Below are positions 33,382 to 36,251 of a stretch of DNA of 36,251 nt, in pieces. The DNA lies in NCBI RefSeq assembly GCF_013415485.1, contig NZ_JACBXS010000034.1, positions 1 through 36,251 on the forward strand. Reading direction: 5' to 3'. The DNA comes from Rhabdonatronobacter sediminivivens. Lineage in GTDB: Bacteria > Pseudomonadota > Alphaproteobacteria > Rhodobacterales > Rhodobacteraceae. Position numbers and translations under genes: made by a program. The notes beneath the pieces are model-generated. The model searched no databases, was not told where the DNA came from, and saw nothing but the letters and a program-made list of their open reading frames with translations. How positions within the stretch are numbered: the stretch's first letter is position 1; each line of letters begins with the position of its first letter.

Positions 33382-33579
33382 ATCTCAAGGCTCTCTTTCC
33401 AAAGTCGATGCGGCTATCGATAACCGAGGCTGCGATATGCATTACTGCATGTCAGCGCATTCTTGCCTCCGGACCAGGTGCCCTCTGGTCAAATGCTGCC
33501 CTGACCGGACATCTCAAGAGATCAGTTCACCACCCATCCCGCGTGACGGCAAACTGAAATCTGCCTGCGCCAACCAAGG

Positions 33580-34545
33580 TCAGGCGGCCACAACCATGTT
33601 CCTTCCATTTGACTTGGCCGCATAGAGCCGTTCATCCGCAAGTTCGAGCCAATCAGCGGTGCGCATGATTCCTTCCTCGACATGCGCAACACCCATGCTG
33701 GCGGTCACGACAAGGTTTGGTGCCGCTGAAAACTTCAATCGATGTATTTGCCTCAGAAGAAGCTCAAGAACCATCTTGGCATCTTTTGGCTTCAGACCCT
33801 CAAGCAGAACTCCAAATTCTTCACCGCCAAGACGGGCAATACTGTCACCTTTGCGGAGCTTGCCTTGTATGGCCCCAACAATCGCCTTGAGCACGTCATC
33901 ACCGACCGCATGGCCATATGTATCATTGATCCTCTTGAAGTGGTCGAGATCGAGTACGGCCAGGCTACTACGCCCCAAACCGCGCCTGAAACGCTCAAGC
34001 GCGATATCAAGCCGATTTGCGAATATCCCACGGTTCAAGGCGCCTGTCAGGCAGTCGTACGCTGCTTTTTCTCTAAGCTCAATCTGCGCGAGAACGAGTT
34101 TGGCAAACTTTCGCAATGTGGCCATCTCGTCGTCCCCGAACTGACGGGGCTCGGTTCCCATGATGCAGAGTGTGCCGATATTATAACCATCGCGCGTGGT
34201 CAGCGGCGCCCCCATATAGCATCGAACGCCCGGGTCGCTGACAACATAGGGGTTTGAGGCAAACCGTTGATCCTCACGTGCATCCGGAATTGTCATCACA
34301 TTCTCACCGCGGATCACGTGATCACAAAAGGCCACTTCACGCGGGGACTCTGCAATGTTGAGGCCACGCTTCGCCTTGAACCATTGCCGGTTGGAATCAA
34401 TCAGGCTGATTGCGGCCATCGAAACCCCAAAGGTGAACTGAACGAGGTCGACGATGTTTTCGAACTCCTTTTCGTTCATCGTGTCGAGAATACTGTATCG
34501 CCTCAAAGACGCGATGCGCCCGGCCTCATCGTCAAGTTTCAGCAT
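33580..34545 (-). CDS. GAF-GGDEF diguanylate cyclase
   Basis: Makes c-di-GMP from two GTP. A GAF domain (about 20-155) contains AISLIDSNRQWFKA and REVAFCDHVIRGE, the pattern of the GAF type often paired with GGDEF. The GGDEF domain follows, with DCLTGALNRG, FKRINDTYGHAVGDDVL and the active-site GGEEF at 240-244. An inhibitory I-site RxxD (RKGD, 231-234) is present, implying product feedback. The 321-residue form starts at the ATG at 34545, preceded by CAGGACACCAGGA; an ATG at 34578 is possible. It probably counteracts the downstream EAL response regulator. Lower GC than the core genes suggests transfer. Confidence 0.93.
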   Translation of the reverse strand: MLKLDDEAGRIASLRRYSILDTMNEKEFENIVDLVQFTFGVSMAAISLIDSNRQWFKAKRGLNIAESPREVAFCDHVIRGENVMTIPDAREDQRFASNPYVVSDPGVRCYMGAPLTTRDGYNIGTLCIMGTEPRQFGDDEMATLRKFAKLVLAQIELREKAAYDCLTGALNRGIFANRLDIALERFRRGLGRSSLAVLDLDHFKRINDTYGHAVGDDVLKAIVGAIQGKLRKGDSIARLGGEEFGVLLEGLKPKDAKMVLELLLRQIHRLKFSAAPNLVVTASMGVAHVEEGIMRTADWLELADERLYAAKSNGRNMVVAA

Positions 34546-34848
34546 CTTCCTGGTGTCCTGAACTGTAACCCAGAGCATTGTTTGTGTTGGAAAAGGTCTG
34601 AACCTATCCCAACGTCGAAGGTTTGGATCCTGCAGGACAATGGCTATTCATGGATAGACACAGTTATCGCTCCTGCATTCACTTTGATCATTTGCCGGGG
34701 TTATCCAGCATTCTCCAGCATCCAACTTACATTGGCAAGAAATCGACCGAAAGCTGACCTTCTGGCCAAACATCTACCTAGCCAAACGACCAACCCCGAG
34801 GGAAAATCATGGAAGATTCTGCAGAAAATTCTCTCCTGGACTGAGGCT

Positions 34849-34969
34849 CTTGATCGTATCTGGGCGGGCGCCGAACTCCCGCGCCAGCTTGAGCACCGAG
34901 TTCTCACCCTTGATCGCAGCCACCGCCACTTTCGCCTTGAATGCCGGGCCGTGCTTCCGGCGTGGTCAT
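34849..34969 (-). pseudogene. IS3-type transposase OrfA fragment
   Basis: The minus strand reads RRKHGPAFKAKVAVAAIKG then ENSVLKLAREFGARPDTIK, the N-terminal helix-turn-helix of an IS3-family OrfA. An ATG at 34969 with GAGGAG upstream appears to be the original start, but two extra bases after its second codon shift the frame. The match stops abruptly after about 40 residues at 34849; the remainder of OrfA and all of OrfB are absent. It flanks the diguanylate cyclase gene on its upstream side. Confidence 0.8.
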
Positions 34970-35076
34970 CTTGCCGTGGTCTTCTCCTCGCTTGCAAAAT
35001 CATGCTGCTTTCGCGCGGGAAATCCACTTGTCCTGGCTGCTCAGAGTCCATTACCTGATTGTGCGCACATCACATT

Positions 35077-35361
35077 TCACCACGCGTTGCTGCGCAGGTA
35101 CTGGAAGTCGACATCAGGTAGAAGCTCGCGCTTCTCGCGCATCTCCTCTACGGGCATAAGGTCGATCAGAACTGCATGCTGCTTGTTCAGAAGCCTGACA
35201 CCGGCAGTCGTCTTTATCGGGAAGAACGGTCGCTCGTCGCAAAGAAGATCGAGAACCCGCTGACCCTGATGCACAAAAACCGCCCCAATGATTTGGGTCT
35301 GGTCCGTTACGGTAATGCGTACAGGAACCGCGAATTTTGAAAGCCTGGTTCGTGGATTCAT
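35077..35361 (-). CDS. Small conserved protein of unknown function (possibly DUF6812)
   Basis: A 94-residue soluble protein with a beta-rich N-terminus: RLSKFAVPVRITVTDQTQI, then IGAVFVHQGQRVLDLLCDERPFFPI and a more charged end. The V-x-QGQRVxDLL-x-D-x-RPF pattern is what I associate with small DUF6812-type proteins, but I am not certain of the assignment. It has one of the best ribosome binding sites in the region (AAAGGAG, five bases before the ATG). No cysteine pair, signal or membrane segment is seen. Its position beside cyclic-di-GMP genes may be coincidental, and a transposase fragment separates them. Confidence 0.7.
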   Translation of the reverse strand: MNPRTRLSKFAVPVRITVTDQTQIIGAVFVHQGQRVLDLLCDERPFFPIKTTAGVRLLNKQHAVLIDLMPVEEMREKRELLPDVDFQYLRSNAW

Positions 35362-36041
35362 GTCGGCTCCTTTCGATCTACTGTTGCGCGAGAATTTACA
35401 CCAGTCACGCCCTTGTCAGCTTCCCGAGAACGGTACTCTGCGCTGCTTGCCCCGGGGTTCAAGGCCCCCAACGCATCGCCAGAATGACAGAACGGTCTCC
35501 CGTCAATAGCGTTAAACCCATTCGCATCTTGCGGGTCCATGGTCACACAATTCAAGTTAGAACATTCTTCATTAAAGATCACGCCATTTGAACAATCATT
35601 CCGTCCTCCACAATCCCGGAGCACCGTTCTGCGAATCCTGGGAGAGATTGGTTCTGCAATGGCAATACTGACGCGCATTTTTGCAGGCTACAGATGGCTG
35701 ACGATGCGTGCGACCAGCCATTCGCAATAAGCACGATACATCGCTCTCCACCTCTCCGATCAATGCCTTTCAACGATGCGCACCCAACGCCCCGGGCTGC
35801 GCATCGAGCGATGGGCCTATTTGGCCACGCTTAACGCGTGCCGCGCCCATGCACCACCTGTCCTGACGACCTGTCCATATGCCATGCTTACGCTTGGCCA
35901 CATGGGCAGGCGAGCTGACACCATCGATGCCGGATAGGCGCTGGCAGGCACCATCCCGGTGCCTGCCGATTTCTGCGCGTCCCAGCGAACAGTTCCCACC
36001 ATCTGGCGCATAGATAGACAGACCCATCGAATGCATCGCCC
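35362..36041. other. 680-base gap without recognisable gene
   Basis: Frames open on both strands in this stretch show no family resemblance, coding bias or ribosome binding site. Composition changes from AT-richer on the left to more GC-rich on the right, with the change near 35750. The right part contains a perfect 10-bp hairpin at 35943-35967, annotated separately, and a long-range inverted pair GCCCATG/CATGGGC. It could hold a small RNA, decayed genes, or a junction between acquired and native DNA. Confidence 0.5.
35943..35967. terminator. Perfect hairpin, terminator-like
   Basis: GGCAGGCACC and GGTGCCTGCC pair perfectly over 10 bp around the loop ATCCC. On the plus strand it is followed by GATTTC, not a true T-run. 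No gene ends next to it, so it might be the end of a small RNA or a regulatory structure for the downstream small gene. Confidence 0.4.
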
Positions 36042-36230
36042 ATGTCCGAGCCCGTCACGCTGTCCGATCTTCAGAAGATGCACCGCATGGCGGCCGCGCT
36101 GGTGGTGGCCGATCCGGTCTATCTGCCCATCTTCGAACGTATCGAGCACGAGCTCGCGGTGTTCACGGCCCAGGGCGATGCGATCAGCCGCGCCCGCGCC
36201 ATCGCCGCGCGTCACAAGGCGGTCGGCTGA
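36042..36230 (+). CDS. Small hypothetical protein
   Basis: A 62-residue mostly helical protein: TLSDLQKMHRMAAALVVADP followed by VYLPIFERIEHELAVFTAQG and an Ala/Arg-rich end. The strong G/C third-position bias, unlike the gap to its left, supports real coding. The VYLPIFERxExE pattern looks like small conserved hypothetical proteins seen in rhodobacterial mobile or plasmid regions, though no function is known. No ribosome binding site is evident before the ATG. The window ends 21 bases later, so its neighbours are unseen. Confidence 0.6.
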   Translation: MSEPVTLSDLQKMHRMAAALVVADPVYLPIFERIEHELAVFTAQGDAISRARAIAARHKAVG

Positions 36231-36251
36231 AGCAACGTCTGCTGGTGCTCC

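Noticed and set aside
35358..35678. Minus-strand open frame of 106 codons
   Set aside because: Low coding bias, no ribosome binding site, and a cysteine/asparagine-rich product without recognisable pattern.
35817..36215. Minus-strand open frame opposite the small gene at 36042
   Set aside because: No ribosome binding site or family resemblance; the plus-strand frame has better coding bias.

Overview
The window is high-GC, densely packed chromosomal DNA from an alphaproteobacterium, most likely a member of the Rhodobacteraceae (Roseobacter/Rhodobacter group). This rests on gene content and order: rpsP-rimM-trmD-rplS-rpmE with a membrane protein inserted before trmD, a MipZ division-site ATPase, a C-minus ribosomal protein bL31, serB divergent from serC-serA, and many ATGA/GTGA start-stop overlaps. 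No rRNA, tRNA, CRISPR array or intact insertion sequence was seen.

Region 1 (1-20959) is conserved housekeeping DNA. A minus-strand group holds a class I cytochrome c, a YggT protein and recQ. On the plus strand follow ffh and a GNAT acetyltransferase, then chorismate mutase, rpsP, rimM, a membrane protein, trmD, rplS and rpmE, closed by a clear intrinsic terminator. Next come mipZ, a polyprenyl diphosphate synthase (minus), a DUF2007 protein with a TrmN6-like methyltransferase, serB (minus) facing away from serC-serA, a PPP-type phosphoesterase, argH with a coupled small lipoprotein (minus), a stand-alone EAL phosphodiesterase, and dusA (minus). Two repeat families sit in this part. Three inverted-repeat elements carry a four-run G-quadruplex motif in the loop (188-260, 12443-12497, 17239-17288), two of them clearly between convergent genes. 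A 57-bp element occurs twice in opposite orientation, bracketing chorismate mutase and rpsP.

Region 2 (about 21377-32165) looks like a catabolic island. It begins with a multiply frameshifted IS256-type transposase remnant and ends with the 3' tail of an IS5-type transposase. Between them a minus-strand set encodes a TauE/SafE exporter, a Gfo/Idh/MocA oxidoreductase, a DUF993 aldolase-like protein, an enolase-superfamily enzyme and a xylose-isomerase-like TIM barrel. A plus-strand set encodes a second TIM-barrel isomerase, a complete tripartite tricarboxylate transporter (binding protein, small and large membrane subunits) and a TetR regulator. Nearly identical palindromic sites lie upstream of the oxidoreductase operon and the transporter operon, so one regulator, plausibly this TetR protein, may control uptake and breakdown together. 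The substrate cannot be read from sequence; a sugar acid or similar polyhydroxy carboxylate fits best.

Region 3 (about 32185-36251) has visibly lower GC and looks foreign. It holds a response regulator with an EAL output domain, a GAF-GGDEF diguanylate cyclase, a truncated IS3-type OrfA, a small conserved protein with an excellent ribosome binding site, about 680 bases with no convincing gene, and a small high-GC hypothetical gene at the right edge. It looks like an acquired cyclic-di-GMP cassette flanked by transposase debris.
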